A stretch of DNA of 50,633 bases, from NCBI GenBank assembly GCA_900550105.1, contig URQW01000015.1, positions 1 to 50,633 on the forward strand, given 5' to 3'. Shown in pieces: positions 1-8,206 of the stretch. The stretch is from an uncultured Pelosinus sp. Lineage in GTDB: Bacteria; Bacillota; Negativicutes; UMGS1260. Positions within the stretch are counted from its first letter, which is position 1; every line of letters starts with the position of its first letter. The notes beneath the pieces are model-generated. The model was not told where the DNA came from and ran no database searches. It was given only the letters and a program-made list of their open reading frames with translations. The translations under genes were made by a program, and so were the position numbers.

Positions 1-382
1 AAACAAGAGCATCTACAGCTTTCTGGATGCCTTTTTTAATAATCATTGGGTTAGCGCCAGCAGCAACATTGCGCATGCCTTCATGGATGAAAGCTTGAGC
101 TAAAAGCGTAGCTGTTGTCGTGCCATCACCTGCTACATCATTTGTTTTTGTAGCAACTTCTTTAACGAGCTGAGCGCCCATATTTTCAAATGGGTCTTCC
201 AAATCAATATCGCGAGCGATCGTTACGCCGTCATTAGTAATGGTCGGAGCACCGAATTTTTTATCAAGAACCACGTTGCGGCCTTTTGGTCCAAGAGTTA
301 CTTTTACAGCATTTGCTAAAGCATTAACGCCTCTTTCCAGTGCGCGGCGTGCTTCTTCATCAAAAATAATCTGTTTAGCCAT
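1..382 (-). CDS. groEL: 60 kDa chaperonin GroEL, N-terminal part (cut by window edge)
   Basis: The first 127 codons of GroEL are present; the rest lies left of base 1. The translation starts MAKQIIFDEEARRALERG and contains the ATP-binding segment GDGTTTATLLAQ and the LGPKGRNV motif typical of group I chaperonins. GroEL forms the double-ring ATP-driven folding chamber in the cytoplasm and works with GroES. It follows groES by 44 bp on the same strand, so the two form the usual groESL operon, controlled by the CIRCE element upstream. Start ATG at 382 has a purine-rich GGGGGAT ribosome site just upstream. Identity is certain; only the N-terminal equatorial domain can be read. Confidence 0.97.
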   Translation of the reverse strand, partial: MAKQIIFDEEARRALERGVNALANAVKVTLGPKGRNVVLDKKFGAPTITNDGVTIARDIDLEDPFENMGAQLVKEVATKTNDVAGDGTTTATLLAQAFIHEGMRNVAAGANPMIIKKGIQKAVDALV

Positions 383-426
383 TGTATGTATATCCCCCTT
401 TTATTTTCGTTACGTCTCACGCTAGA

Positions 427-711
427 TTATTCGGCAACAGCCAAAATATCTCTTTCGCTGAGAATGATATATTCCTGATCGTTGATCTTTACTTCTGTGC
501 CAGCATATTTCGAGAAAATGATTTTGTCGCCAACTTTCACTTCCAAAGCAACTCTTGTACCATTTTCCAAAAGTTTACCTGTTCCTACGGCAACGATTTC
601 ACCTTCTTGAGGTTTTTCCTTCACCGTATCAGGAAGAACGATTCCGCTCTTTGTTTTTTGTTCGGCTTCTAAGGCTTTAATAACAACTCTGTCACCTAAT
701 GGCTTAATCAT
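427..711 (-). CDS. groES: 10 kDa co-chaperonin GroES
   Basis: A 94-residue protein of normal GroES length that begins MIKPLGDRVVIKALEAEQ. It carries the mobile-loop region (KTKSGIVLPDTVKEKPQEG) and the typical GDKIIFSKYAGTEVKI core and ends in the usual acidic-hydrophobic tail. GroES caps the GroEL ring and closes the folding chamber. The start ATG at 711 is preceded by a GGGAGG ribosome site. It is the first gene of the groESL operon; promoter and CIRCE operator lie at 754-820, so repression by HrcA with heat induction is expected from knowledge of this operator. Confidence 0.98.
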   Translation of the reverse strand: MIKPLGDRVVIKALEAEQKTKSGIVLPDTVKEKPQEGEIVAVGTGKLLENGTRVALEVKVGDKIIFSKYAGTEVKINDQEYIILSERDILAVAE

Positions 712-753
712 GAAAAAATAACCTCCCTTTAAAAGTGTTCGTTTTTATTATTG

Positions 754-780
754 TTAGCACTCACTAAGATAGAGTGCTAA
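754..780. promoter_or_regulatory. CIRCE operator (HrcA binding site)
   Basis: A perfect CIRCE element: TTAGCACTC at 754-762, a 9-bp spacer, and GAGTGCTAA at 772-780. This inverted repeat is the binding site of the heat-shock repressor HrcA. It lies between the groES promoter (792-820) and the groES start, in the 5' untranslated region, the usual place for repression of groESL. Confidence 0.97.
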
Positions 781-791
781 TTCCATAAATT

Positions 792-820
792 ATGATATAT
801 AATTTTGGGCAAAAAATCAA
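792..820 (-). promoter_or_regulatory. Probable sigma-A promoter of groESL
   Basis: On the minus strand TTGATT (820-815) and TATCAT (797-792) are 17 bp apart, close to the vegetative consensus. Transcription would start just before the CIRCE element, as expected for an HrcA-repressed operon. Confidence 0.75.
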
Positions 821-877
821 GCGTTTTCCACAAAAAAAGAAGATTTTTTTTACTTTTTTTCTAGTGCAGCAACAAGA

Positions 878-904
878 CGAGGTCCCGCCACCGGCAAGAC
901 CTCG
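878..904 (-). terminator. Possible hairpin terminator after the ANTAR regulator gene
   Basis: A 7-bp stem, CGAGGTC at 878-884 with GACCTCG at 898-904, sits just past the stop of the response-regulator gene. On the minus strand there is no immediate U-run after the stem; T-rich DNA follows only some distance later. It may therefore be a weak terminator or another RNA structure between this gene and groESL. Confidence 0.45.
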
Positions 905-922
905 CTCTTCAAGTCCATTTTG

Positions 923-1501
923 TTATTTTTTCTTAACGGAATTAATAATAGCCTCTGCTACTTCTCGGATCGATTTTCGCTTCGCCATACTATACTGCTG
1001 AATCCGGCGGTATGCTTCACTTTCACTCAGATGATAGGCATCCATTAAAATTCCCTTGGCCCGATCCAAAATTTTCCGCATCTCCAAAGAATTTTTTACA
1101 TCTTCTAATTCTTTTTCCAGTTCACTGAACTCTCTAAAGCGCGACAAGGCAATTTCGATAGCAGGAAACAGATTCGCTTCTTTGACAGGCTTGACAAGAT
1201 ATGCCAAAACGCCAGAATCCTTTGCTTTATCAACAATCTCCTTCTGACTAAATGCTGTTAATAACAAAACGGGAGCTACTTTATCAGTAGATAAAATGCG
1301 CGCCGCCGTAATTCCATCCATTTCCGGCATTTTAATATCCATGATAACAAGATCAGGCTTTAGACGCCGTGCCAAATCGACAGCTTTAGCACCATCAGAG
1401 GCTTCGCCAACTACTTCGTGCCCCGCTTCTTCCAGTAGTTCCTTCAAATCCATACGGATGATTGATTCATTATCAGCGATTACAATCCTTAATGCGTCCA
1501 T
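923..1501 (-). CDS. Response regulator with ANTAR RNA-binding output domain
   Basis: 192 residues: an N-terminal receiver domain (about 1-120) with phospho-acceptor D55 in LVIMDIKMPEMDG and conserved K104 in YLVKPV, a short coiled linker, and a C-terminal ANTAR domain (about 128-185, LEMRKILDRAKGILMDAY...). ANTAR regulators such as EutV, NasR and PdtaR bind paired hairpins in nascent mRNA and prevent transcription termination. The gene begins 5 bp after the histidine-kinase gene and the two are surely co-expressed. The RNA targets are not evident in this window; no ethanolamine or nitrate genes lie nearby. Class assignment is firm, physiological role unknown. Confidence 0.93.
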   Translation of the reverse strand: MDALRIVIADNESIIRMDLKELLEEAGHEVVGEASDGAKAVDLARRLKPDLVIMDIKMPEMDGITAARILSTDKVAPVLLLTAFSQKEIVDKAKDSGVLAYLVKPVKEANLFPAIEIALSRFREFSELEKELEDVKNSLEMRKILDRAKGILMDAYHLSESEAYRRIQQYSMAKRKSIREVAEAIINSVKKK

Positions 1502-1506
1502 CTCTC

Positions 1507-2937
1507 TTATCCTCCCTCTGTCATCCGGGGTATTGTAATAATAGCTCTTGTTCCGCCTTGCGACTTCAATTCAAACTTCCCGGATAGATCGGATTCAATT
1601 AGGGTTGTAACTATTTGAATGCCCAGACTCTTCAATTTATGGGGATCAAAGTTTGGCGGAAGCCCAATGCCGTTATCATAGATTTCTACTTGATAGCAGT
1701 CAGGCAGAGCGCGAATATCAATACCAATCAAGCCTTCCTTACAGCCGACAAAACCATGTTCGATCGAATTTTGAATCAGTTCGTTAATTGCCAGCGCCAA
1801 GCTGCTAGCATAGTCAGAAGGTAAAATCACGGTTTCGCCGTTAAATACCGTTTGGATATTAAAATCAGGTTCCAGCATATTCTGAATGACTGCATCCATA
1901 ATATTTTTTGCCACTTCAGCCACATTAATCACTTCTACATCTTGCTGTGACAAAAATTCATGAATGACAGAAATACTAAGAATCCTGTTAATGCATTCTC
2001 TTAGCGACGCCTTTACTTCAGGCGATGGCGACCGACGTGCCTGTAACCGCAGTAAGCTGGCAATCGTCTGCAGATTATTTTTAACGCGATGATGAATTTC
2101 TTGAATCACCGCTGATTTAACGAGCAATTCTTTCTCTTTTTTCTTAATTTCTGTAATATCGCTGACAATAAATAGTACGCCGCATACAATATCAGCCTTT
2201 ACTACTGGCAAAGCCCTTTGATTAAAAATCAAATTGCCTGTTTCAAGCTCTTGTTCCTGGGCCCGCTTTTGCTCAATTGCACTTTGTACTAAATTCATGT
2301 GAGTGCGGCGGTCCGTAACCCGCCGACCAACAATATGACTCACGCCAAGTACTTTATAAATACTTGTGGCGACGGCATTGGCAAAAATAACCTGACCGGA
2401 GTCGTCAACAATCACAATTCCATCACGCGCACTAAGTCGTCGGTACATATCGCCGCCAGACAGAGCTGGACTTGTTGTCGTAAACAGCAAAAAGGCCGTA
2501 TCCACAAGAATATTATGCGAACCGATGCGGGCCTGCGCCTCTTCAAAGCTGGCTTCAAAACTAGCCACGGCAATGACTTCACCCTGCTCATCTTTTATCG
2601 CATAAGTTTTCATTTCCAGCGATTCCATGCCAATTTCCCATTCTCGTTGACCAGAAATATTTTTTCCTGTCGTGAGCGTCCGCCAAACAAGCGGCTCTTC
2701 ATCAGCTCGCACCGTAGTTCCTAGAAGATGGGGGCGATATTCGATAAAACTCGTGTTGGGCCGCACCTGCGCAATAATGACAAGATACTTGTCAGAGTGC
2801 GTTTTTGCATAAATTGTAATCTGAGCATGAGCCAAATCAGCCGCAATTCCCATCAACTTCGCCTGGTTTTCTAAATGCATGATTTGCTGCGATTTTAAAC
2901 TTGTTGTTTTTCGGCAAATGTCACTAATAACTCCCAT
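1507..2937 (-). CDS. Sensor histidine kinase, HisKA_2 type (EutW/PdtaS-like)
   Basis: 476 residues with no membrane segment, so probably cytoplasmic. The N-terminal region (about 5-150) resembles the H_kinase_N sensor domain found in PdtaS and EutW. A PAS domain follows (about 165-268: GIVIVDDSGQVIFANAVA). The dimerisation and phospho-acceptor helix has the HisKA_2 signature IHHRVKNNLQ with the likely phosphorylated H283, and the ATPase domain shows NELIQNSIEHGF and DNGIGLP. It should phosphorylate the ANTAR regulator encoded 5 bp downstream. The ATG at 2937 has a GGGGGG run as ribosome site. The signal sensed cannot be told from sequence. Confidence 0.92.
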   Translation of the reverse strand: MGVISDICRKTTSLKSQQIMHLENQAKLMGIAADLAHAQITIYAKTHSDKYLVIIAQVRPNTSFIEYRPHLLGTTVRADEEPLVWRTLTTGKNISGQREWEIGMESLEMKTYAIKDEQGEVIAVASFEASFEEAQARIGSHNILVDTAFLLFTTTSPALSGGDMYRRLSARDGIVIVDDSGQVIFANAVATSIYKVLGVSHIVGRRVTDRRTHMNLVQSAIEQKRAQEQELETGNLIFNQRALPVVKADIVCGVLFIVSDITEIKKKEKELLVKSAVIQEIHHRVKNNLQTIASLLRLQARRSPSPEVKASLRECINRILSISVIHEFLSQQDVEVINVAEVAKNIMDAVIQNMLEPDFNIQTVFNGETVILPSDYASSLALAINELIQNSIEHGFVGCKEGLIGIDIRALPDCYQVEIYDNGIGLPPNFDPHKLKSLGIQIVTTLIESDLSGKFELKSQGGTRAIITIPRMTEGG

Positions 2938-3046
2938 AGGCGCCCCCCACGACTTACAGAATTACACTTTTCTTTATTAAAGTACTAACTATTCCACATG
3001 AAAGAGAAAAATCCTTGCTTAGAAAAAAAGTATTTTGAAAGGCGCT

Positions 3047-4084
3047 TTAGCCCAAAGACTGACCTAAACGCATCGTTGGCCTAGCGTTTAAAGTAAGAGG
3101 CGAAGTAAAACCGCTCTGAAATTGATAGTAGGCGCGACAACCAATCATTGCCGCATTATCCGTACATAAAATAAGGGGTGGATAAAAAACCTTAGCACCT
3201 TGCTTATTAAGAGCCTTGGTTAACTGAAGACGTAACGAAGAGTTTGCCGCTACCCCGCCCGCCAGAACCACTTTAGAAATTCCCGTTTCTTTCACGGCAG
3301 CCGCAGTCTTTTCCACGAGAACATCGACCACAGCAGCTTGAAAACTAGCAGCCACGTCGGCTTGATCGTAACTTTCCTGTTTTTGCTTTTTAGCATTTAA
3401 ATAATTCAGTACTGCCGACTTTAAGCCGCTAAAACTAAAGTCATAGTTGGAATCATGGACAAGCGCCCGCGGAAAAGCAATAGCCGCGGGATTACCGGAT
3501 TTAGCCAATTCATCAATATGGGGACCGCCAGGATAAGGCAGACCCATGACGCGGGCAATCTTATCAAAAGCCTCGCCTGCGGCATCATCACGCGTTTGTC
3601 CCAAAAGTTCAAAGGAATTATAGCCAGTTACTTTCACCAGAGAAGTATGGCCGCCTGACACAACCAATGCTAAAAAAGGTGGCTCTAAGTCACGATGGGC
3701 CAATAGATTAGCAAAAATATGTCCCTCTAAATGATGAACTCCCACCAAAGGAACTTTCGCCGCAAAAGCTAAAGCTTTCGCCGCTGCGACTCCTACTAAC
3801 AGAGCGCCGACGAGACCGGGTCCATAGGTCACGCCAATAGCATCCATGTCGGTAATTTTAAGCCCTGCTTCTGTAAGAGCCTGATCCACAACAGGAATAA
3901 CTTGTTCAATATGTTTGCGCGAAGCAATTTCCGGCACAACGCCGCCAAATTTTTGATGAACTGGGACCTGCGATGAAATCACATTTGATAAAATGATCCG
4001 TCCGTCCTGTATAACTGACGCCGATGTCTCATCGCAACTTGTTTCCAATCCAAGTACAAAAATGGATTTCTTTTCTTTCTCCAT
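3047..4084 (-). CDS. tsaD: tRNA N6-threonylcarbamoyladenosine synthase subunit TsaD
   Basis: 345 residues, the normal length of TsaD/Kae1. The N-terminus reads LGLETSCDETSASVI and the metal-binding motif HHLEGH is at 117-122 (H118, H122). Other ASKHA-fold motifs are GPGLVGALLVG, SGGHTSLV and AGGVAANSSLR. TsaD transfers the threonylcarbamoyl group to A37 of ANN-decoding tRNAs, working with TsaB and TsaE, both encoded just upstream on this strand (4662-5856). A 144-bp structured gap separates it from rimI. The start ATG at 4084 has a GGAGG site 10 bp upstream. Confidence 0.97.
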   Translation of the reverse strand: MEKEKKSIFVLGLETSCDETSASVIQDGRIILSNVISSQVPVHQKFGGVVPEIASRKHIEQVIPVVDQALTEAGLKITDMDAIGVTYGPGLVGALLVGVAAAKALAFAAKVPLVGVHHLEGHIFANLLAHRDLEPPFLALVVSGGHTSLVKVTGYNSFELLGQTRDDAAGEAFDKIARVMGLPYPGGPHIDELAKSGNPAAIAFPRALVHDSNYDFSFSGLKSAVLNYLNAKKQKQESYDQADVAASFQAAVVDVLVEKTAAAVKETGISKVVLAGGVAANSSLRLQLTKALNKQGAKVFYPPLILCTDNAAMIGCRAYYQFQSGFTSPLTLNARPTMRLGQSLG

Positions 4085-4111
4085 AATATTATAATATCCT
4101 CCATTACATAC

Positions 4112-4148
4112 CCCAAATAAAAATAAGCAGGACGGTTAGGCGCCGTCC
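4112..4148 (-). terminator. Possible terminator after rimI
   Basis: On the minus strand GGACGG (4148-4143) and CCGTCC (4135-4130) form a 6-bp stem with a 7-nt loop, followed by TGCTTATTTTTATTT. It could attenuate transcription between rimI and tsaD. The U-tract is interrupted, so the strength is uncertain. Confidence 0.4.
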
Positions 4149-4207
4149 CGTCTACAAGTCAGCACAAACCGACCTGTTATCGCATAGGCTGTAGCACAAT
4201 CACCCTT

Positions 4208-4229
4208 AGCCACGAAAGTGGCTTTTTTT
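4208..4229 (+). terminator. Intrinsic terminator, plus strand, GAAA tetraloop
   Basis: AGCCAC at 4208-4213, a GAAA tetraloop, GTGGCT at 4218-4223 and then a run of T give a textbook intrinsic terminator reading rightward. It points at the 3' end of rimI and has no plus-strand gene upstream, so it belongs either to a small RNA or to antisense transcription. Confidence 0.7.
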
Positions 4230-4675
4230 CATAGGTCGACCCACATGATGATGGCATCTTCGCCTGTATCGCTATAGTATTTCTTACGAATTCCCTTGGC
4301 TTCAAAGCCAAAGTTTTTATAAAGGTTTTGAGCTGCCGTATTAGACGTACGAACTTCTAGTGTCATCCTCACAGCTCCCTGGGCTTTGACTCTTTCAATT
4401 AGAGTTTTTAAAATCACAGCTCCTATTCCTTGCTGACGGTACTTTGGCAGTACAGCCACATTCGTTACATGAGCTTCATCAAGAATCAACCAAGTTCCCG
4501 CATAAGCGGCAATTTCCCCGTCTTTTTCCACCACCAAATAATAGGCCAGATCATTTTCCGCTACTTCCGCTTCAAAAGCGACTCGCGACCACGGCTCAGA
4601 AAAGGATACTTCCTCAATCGCCAGCACACCATCAATATCCTGTTCTGTCATGCTACGCACGTTAAGCTTGTCCAT
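4229..4675 (-). CDS. rimI: Ribosomal-protein alanine N-acetyltransferase RimI
   Basis: 148 residues of the GNAT fold. The acetyl-CoA motif QQGIGAVILKTL follows the beta-strand AHVTNVAVLPKYR, and the C-terminal half has LEVRTSNTAAQNLYKNFGF and GIRKKYY, all typical of RimI, which acetylates the N-terminal alanine of ribosomal protein S18. The start is placed at the ATG at 4675 (MDKLNVRSM) because a GAAGGAG site lies just upstream; a longer frame back to 4768 only reads through tsaB. It overlaps tsaB by 14 bp, so the two are translationally coupled within the t6A operon. Confidence 0.94.
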   Translation of the reverse strand: MDKLNVRSMTEQDIDGVLAIEEVSFSEPWSRVAFEAEVAENDLAYYLVVEKDGEIAAYAGTWLILDEAHVTNVAVLPKYRQQGIGAVILKTLIERVKAQGAVRMTLEVRTSNTAAQNLYKNFGFEAKGIRKKYYSDTGEDAIIMWVDL

Positions 4676-5402
4676 GATGCTCCTTCGTTTGCAACATGGG
4701 CATTTGATTTTGCTGGCGTTTTTCCCATAAAACCTCGGCTTCAGAACGGCGGATATAAATCGGCTCAAGCGTCATCGCATCAAAGACCTTGCCTTGCTGA
4801 TAAAGCTGTCGCGCGGCTGCAGCAATACTGGCGGCTCGCGGCATAAGTAAGTGCGGTGGAGCCACAGTAATCAGCGGATTATTGTCACCAGCTGCCTGTA
4901 CTACTTGGGCTGACTCACCAAGTAATGTAACTTTTCTTGCTAAGGAAACCAATTTTTCATAAGCTGCCTCGGCTTTTAAAATCGTCACAGGCATTCGTTC
5001 CTGAATACCGTCGGCAGTAAACTCATAAAGCGCCATGTAAACATTACCTTTTTGCGCATCTAAGACCGGCGCTAAAATTTGCGTAGAACCAGCCAGATTA
5101 TAAGCAAGTCCTGCCAAGGTGGGTACGCCAATTAACGGTAGTGAACGAACATAACTCATGGCCTTTGCTGTTGCCAAGCCAATACGCAGGCCCGTAAATG
5201 AGCCTGGTCCGATACTCACAGCAATAGCCTCAATGTGTTCTGGCTCCACCGCAGCAAAGCGGCAAAGCGCATCAATCGTCGGTAAAAGCTTCTCCGAGTG
5301 GGTTTTTGTCGTTTGCAAAGTAAATTCAGCAAGCAATTTCTCTTCCGTATCTAAAGCAACAGAAGAAACAAGAGTTGCTGTATCAAGAGCTAGGATTAGC
5401 AA
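4662..5402 (-). CDS. tsaB: tRNA threonylcarbamoyladenosine biosynthesis protein TsaB
   Basis: 246 residues. The N-terminal ASKHA fold has LILALDTATLVSSVAL, HSEKLLPTIDALC and the conserved SIGPGSFTGLRIGLATAKA segment. TsaB is the non-catalytic partner that holds TsaD and TsaE in the t6A-forming complex. The start codon is TTG at 5402 with an AGGAG site about 10 bp upstream. It overlaps tsaE by 20 bp and rimI by 14 bp, which shows a tightly packed operon. The C-terminal part is less conserved, as usual for the family. Confidence 0.95.
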   Translation of the reverse strand: MLILALDTATLVSSVALDTEEKLLAEFTLQTTKTHSEKLLPTIDALCRFAAVEPEHIEAIAVSIGPGSFTGLRIGLATAKAMSYVRSLPLIGVPTLAGLAYNLAGSTQILAPVLDAQKGNVYMALYEFTADGIQERMPVTILKAEAAYEKLVSLARKVTLLGESAQVVQAAGDNNPLITVAPPHLLMPRAASIAAAARQLYQQGKVFDAMTLEPIYIRRSEAEVLWEKRQQNQMPMLQTKEHHGQA

Positions 5403-5856
5403 AATGCTTCAGCTCCTCACACAAAAATTCATAGCGCTTTCCTTGCGGCTGAAACTGAAAAATTCGTTCTTCCTCGCCCGCGCCTTTTTCAATAGTAATC
5501 CATAAATAATTGCTAGGTAAAGCCTCACGAAATTGATCAGGCCATTCGATCAAAGAAATGCCATACGTCGTATATTCATAAAAACCGATATCTTCTAGTT
5601 CCTCTATTGATTCTAAGCGATACAGATCAAAATGATGAATTTCTACAGTTCCTTCATAAACTTGAAGCACTGTAAAGGTCGGACTTGTCGCCTCGCTGTC
5701 TGGCGCTAGCACTTTCGTGATTTGCTGGACAAAAAAAGTTTTACCAGCCCCTAAATCGCCTTCCAGCGCAAGCACATCACCGTCTTTTAGTAAAGAAGCG
5801 ACAAAGGTGGCGAGATCTTCTGTATCGGCTAAACCATTGCATTGAATTGAAACCAT
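5383..5856 (-). CDS. tsaE: tRNA threonylcarbamoyladenosine biosynthesis ATPase TsaE
   Basis: 157 residues with a Walker A motif GDLGAGKT (about 34-41), then SPTFTVLQVYEG and HHFDLYRL, the standard TsaE signature, and LIEWPDQF near the end of the fold. TsaE is the small ATPase that resets the TsaB-TsaD complex during t6A synthesis. The ATG at 5856 has an AGGAGG site. It lies 8 bp after thiL and overlaps tsaB. Confidence 0.96.
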   Translation of the reverse strand: MVSIQCNGLADTEDLATFVASLLKDGDVLALEGDLGAGKTFFVQQITKVLAPDSEATSPTFTVLQVYEGTVEIHHFDLYRLESIEELEDIGFYEYTTYGISLIEWPDQFREALPSNYLWITIEKGAGEEERIFQFQPQGKRYEFLCEELKHFANPSS

Positions 5857-5864
5857 GTATCCTC

Positions 5865-6857
5865 CTAACGGAAATGATTGTATCCTTTCGGCTCCAGCAA
5901 AGTCATATCACCTGCTACCGTCCGCAAAAACACTTCTTTTCCAGCAACAACCTCGCCAACAGCAGTGAGCGCTAAATCAGGATACTGCTCTGTGAGCAAA
6001 GCAAAATCACCTTGGCTCATCGTAAAGACAAGCTGATAATCTTCCCCTCCATAGAGGGCGCATTCCACTGCTGACAATTCTAGCAGACGAGCCGCCTGCT
6101 TTAACTCATCTGATAAAGGAATCTTTGCCTCATCAAGAATCATGCCCACTTTGCTGGCAGCTGCAATTTCATTTGCTTCACTGGCGAGCCCATCACTAAT
6201 ATCATTCATACTGTGAGCCCCATTTTTCGCTAACAGCTGTCCTAGTTCAACTTGCGGTCGCGGTGTAAGATGGGCGGTTACCAGTGGCCAAGCAAAAGAA
6301 ATCTCTTCCCACTGCCCTTCTGATAACAAAGTAAAGCCCATGCTCGAATTACCGAGCGTTCCTGTTACAACAACAAGATCACCGACACGAGCGCCGGAAC
6401 GCCGCACTAAAAAAGATGGATCTACTTCACCAGTTACTGTTACACTAATAACAAGTTTTTCTTTTGACGCTACCGTATCGCCGCCAACAATATTGACGCC
6501 ATACTCACGACAAATTTCCTTCATGCCTTCATAAAGATTAATTAAAAGTTCTACATCGGTCTGAGGCGGAAGCGCAATAGAAACGACAGCATGATTCGGC
6601 TTGCCGCCCATAGCGGCAATATCACTAAAACTCACAGCCATTGATTTATATCCCAGTTGCAACGGCAAGGTTGTTTTCATATCAAAATGAACATTTTCTA
6701 CAAGCATATCTGTCGTCATCAGTTGCAATCTATGAGGCGTCGGCAAAAGCACAGCCGCATCATCGCCAATCCCAACAACAACTGTGCCAGGATCATGAAT
6801 CGTATCTTGTTTCAATATATCAATCAGCCCAAATTCACCAAGATCTGTTACATTCAT
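5865..6857 (-). CDS. thiL: Thiamine-monophosphate kinase ThiL
   Basis: 330 residues of the AIR-synthase fold. The N-terminal GEFGLIDIL, the metal and ATP motif VVVGIGDDAAVLL, ITTDMLVENVHFD-like segment, IVGGDTV and NDISDGLASE are those of ThiL. The enzyme phosphorylates thiamin monophosphate to the cofactor TPP. It is the first gene of the thiL-tsaE-tsaB-rimI run, an order common in Firmicutes. The ATG at 6857 has a GAGGTGG site. No thiamin riboswitch is seen in front of it; thiamin control in this window sits at 30190-30541 upstream of thiW-thiM. Confidence 0.96.
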   Translation of the reverse strand: MNVTDLGEFGLIDILKQDTIHDPGTVVVGIGDDAAVLLPTPHRLQLMTTDMLVENVHFDMKTTLPLQLGYKSMAVSFSDIAAMGGKPNHAVVSIALPPQTDVELLINLYEGMKEICREYGVNIVGGDTVASKEKLVISVTVTGEVDPSFLVRRSGARVGDLVVVTGTLGNSSMGFTLLSEGQWEEISFAWPLVTAHLTPRPQVELGQLLAKNGAHSMNDISDGLASEANEIAAASKVGMILDEAKIPLSDELKQAARLLELSAVECALYGGEDYQLVFTMSQGDFALLTEQYPDLALTAVGEVVAGKEVFLRTVAGDMTLLEPKGYNHFR

Positions 6858-7050
6858 TTTTCCACCTCAATCACTGTCAACAACCTGAACAATTCCTTTA
6901 TTTCCATCTTCAACTAAATGTTTCCTGCCTTTTCAGTATACCCTTTAGAAAAAAAGTTACACGGAAAACAGGAAAATTCAGCCGTTACAGCAAATTCATA
7001 CAAAGTCGGATCAGCATGATCTTAACAAACGGTAAAGAAGGAATCCTGAA

Positions 7051-8163
7051 ATGAGACCAACCATTGCGCAAGTAAACCTAAGTTATCTCTCTCACAATCT
7101 TAGACAAATTCGTAAACATCTCCCTGCTGCCATTGATATGACAGCTGTCGTCAAAGCTGACGCCTACGGCCACGGCGCAATCCCAGTAAGCAAACGGGCT
7201 TTGTTTGAAGGCGCTACGTCTTTGGCTGTTGCGACCGTCCAAGAAGGAATTGAGCTGCGTGAAGCAGGTATAAAAGTTCCTATTCTGATCTTAGGACTTA
7301 CTTTCCCTGAAGAGGCTAAAGACATCATCAGATACGACTTAACCGTAGCCGCCTGTACGAAAGAACAAATTGACCTGCTTGCTACAACAGCCCGTGCCAA
7401 AAGCCAACAGGCGCGGATTATGCTAAAAGTCGATACAGGCATGAGTCGTATTGGTTTTCTACCGCAAGACCTCTTAGAATTTGTCGACTATACCGCATCC
7501 TTACCGAATGCCAATCTACGCGGCTGTTTCACCCATTTAGCTACAGCCGATAGCGCTGACAAAGAATACGCGGGAAGGCAAATAGGCGCTTTCAAAAATG
7601 CCTTGCAGACTTTGGAAGCCAAACGCATCCAGCTACCCTATATTTCCTTCGCCAATAGCGCCAGCATTATGGACCTAGACTGTACTATTTGCACTCATGC
7701 TCGCCCTGGCATCATTTTATATGGCTTGGAACCTTCGAAAGAAATGCAGCAACACCTAAACTTAAAACCAGTTATGTCCTTAAAAACAAAAGTTGCCTAT
7801 GTAAAACAAATTCCTGCTGGAACGACGGTCGGTTATGGCCGGACCTTTACAGCAGACGAAGATGTTTATGTGGCTACACTGCCAATCGGCTACGCCGATG
7901 GCTACCATCGCTTACTTTCTAACAAAGCGCCGATTCTCATTGGGGGAAAACGCCGCCAACTGATTGGCAATATTTGCATGGATCAAATCATGGTCAACTT
8001 AGGCAATGATCCTACTGTGCAGGCTGGCGATGAGGCCGTATTATTCGGCCAACAAGGCAAAGAAGAAATCACGTTAGGCGAATTAGCAGATATTGCCCAG
8101 ACAATTCATTACGAACTAGCTTGTGCTGTAAGCAAGCGAGTACCTCGCCACTATATTGATTAA
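7051..8163 (+). CDS. alr: Alanine racemase
   Basis: 370 residues, normal for Alr. The PLP lysine is K35 in AVVKADAYGHGA. DTGMSRIGF, THLATAD, ARPGIILYG and the C-terminal catalytic-tyrosine region (TVGYGRTF, PIGYADGY) followed by GNICMDQIMV are all family marks. It interconverts L- and D-alanine for peptidoglycan. It is divergent from thiL with 193 bp between them. The start ATG at 7051 has an AGAAGGAA site 7 bp upstream. It ends at a terminator shared with the convergent gerM gene. Confidence 0.97.
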   Translation: MRPTIAQVNLSYLSHNLRQIRKHLPAAIDMTAVVKADAYGHGAIPVSKRALFEGATSLAVATVQEGIELREAGIKVPILILGLTFPEEAKDIIRYDLTVAACTKEQIDLLATTARAKSQQARIMLKVDTGMSRIGFLPQDLLEFVDYTASLPNANLRGCFTHLATADSADKEYAGRQIGAFKNALQTLEAKRIQLPYISFANSASIMDLDCTICTHARPGIILYGLEPSKEMQQHLNLKPVMSLKTKVAYVKQIPAGTTVGYGRTFTADEDVYVATLPIGYADGYHRLLSNKAPILIGGKRRQLIGNICMDQIMVNLGNDPTVQAGDEAVLFGQQGKEEITLGELADIAQTIHYELACAVSKRVPRHYID

Positions 8164-8173
8164 CAGAAAAGCT

Positions 8174-8204
8174 AAAAACCAGCCACAATGGCTGGTTTTT
8201 TTAT
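8174..8204. terminator. Bidirectional terminator between alr and gerM
   Basis: An 11-bp stem (AAAAACCAGCC at 8174-8184 with GGCTGGTTTTT from 8190) and a 5-nt loop. The T-run on the plus strand serves alr and the A-run on the left serves gerM on the minus strand. Confidence 0.88.
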
Positions 8205-8206
8205 GC

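Larger units (their letters stand above)
4096..4229 (+). ncRNA. Candidate small RNA region between tsaD and rimI (plus strand)
   Basis: This gap has no protein gene but is highly structured. The plus strand ends in a strong intrinsic terminator (4208-4229). Upstream are a GGACGG/CCGTCC hairpin (4130-4148) and a possible long-range CTACA/TGTAG pairing. A TATAAT box lies at 4090-4095 with only a weak -35 at 17 bp (TTTCTT). Nothing else on the plus strand needs this terminator, so a transcript of about 130 nt is possible. I do not recognise a known RNA family; it could equally be a decayed or bidirectional terminator region. Confidence 0.35.

Noticed and set aside
3020..3060. Possible terminator after tsaD (GGGCTAAAGCGCC then T-rich DNA)
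   Set aside because: Only three to four base pairs can form, so it is too weak to call.
6858..7050. Promoters between thiL and alr
   Set aside because: A TATACT box can be seen on the minus strand near 6937 but without a good -35; nothing convincing on the plus strand.
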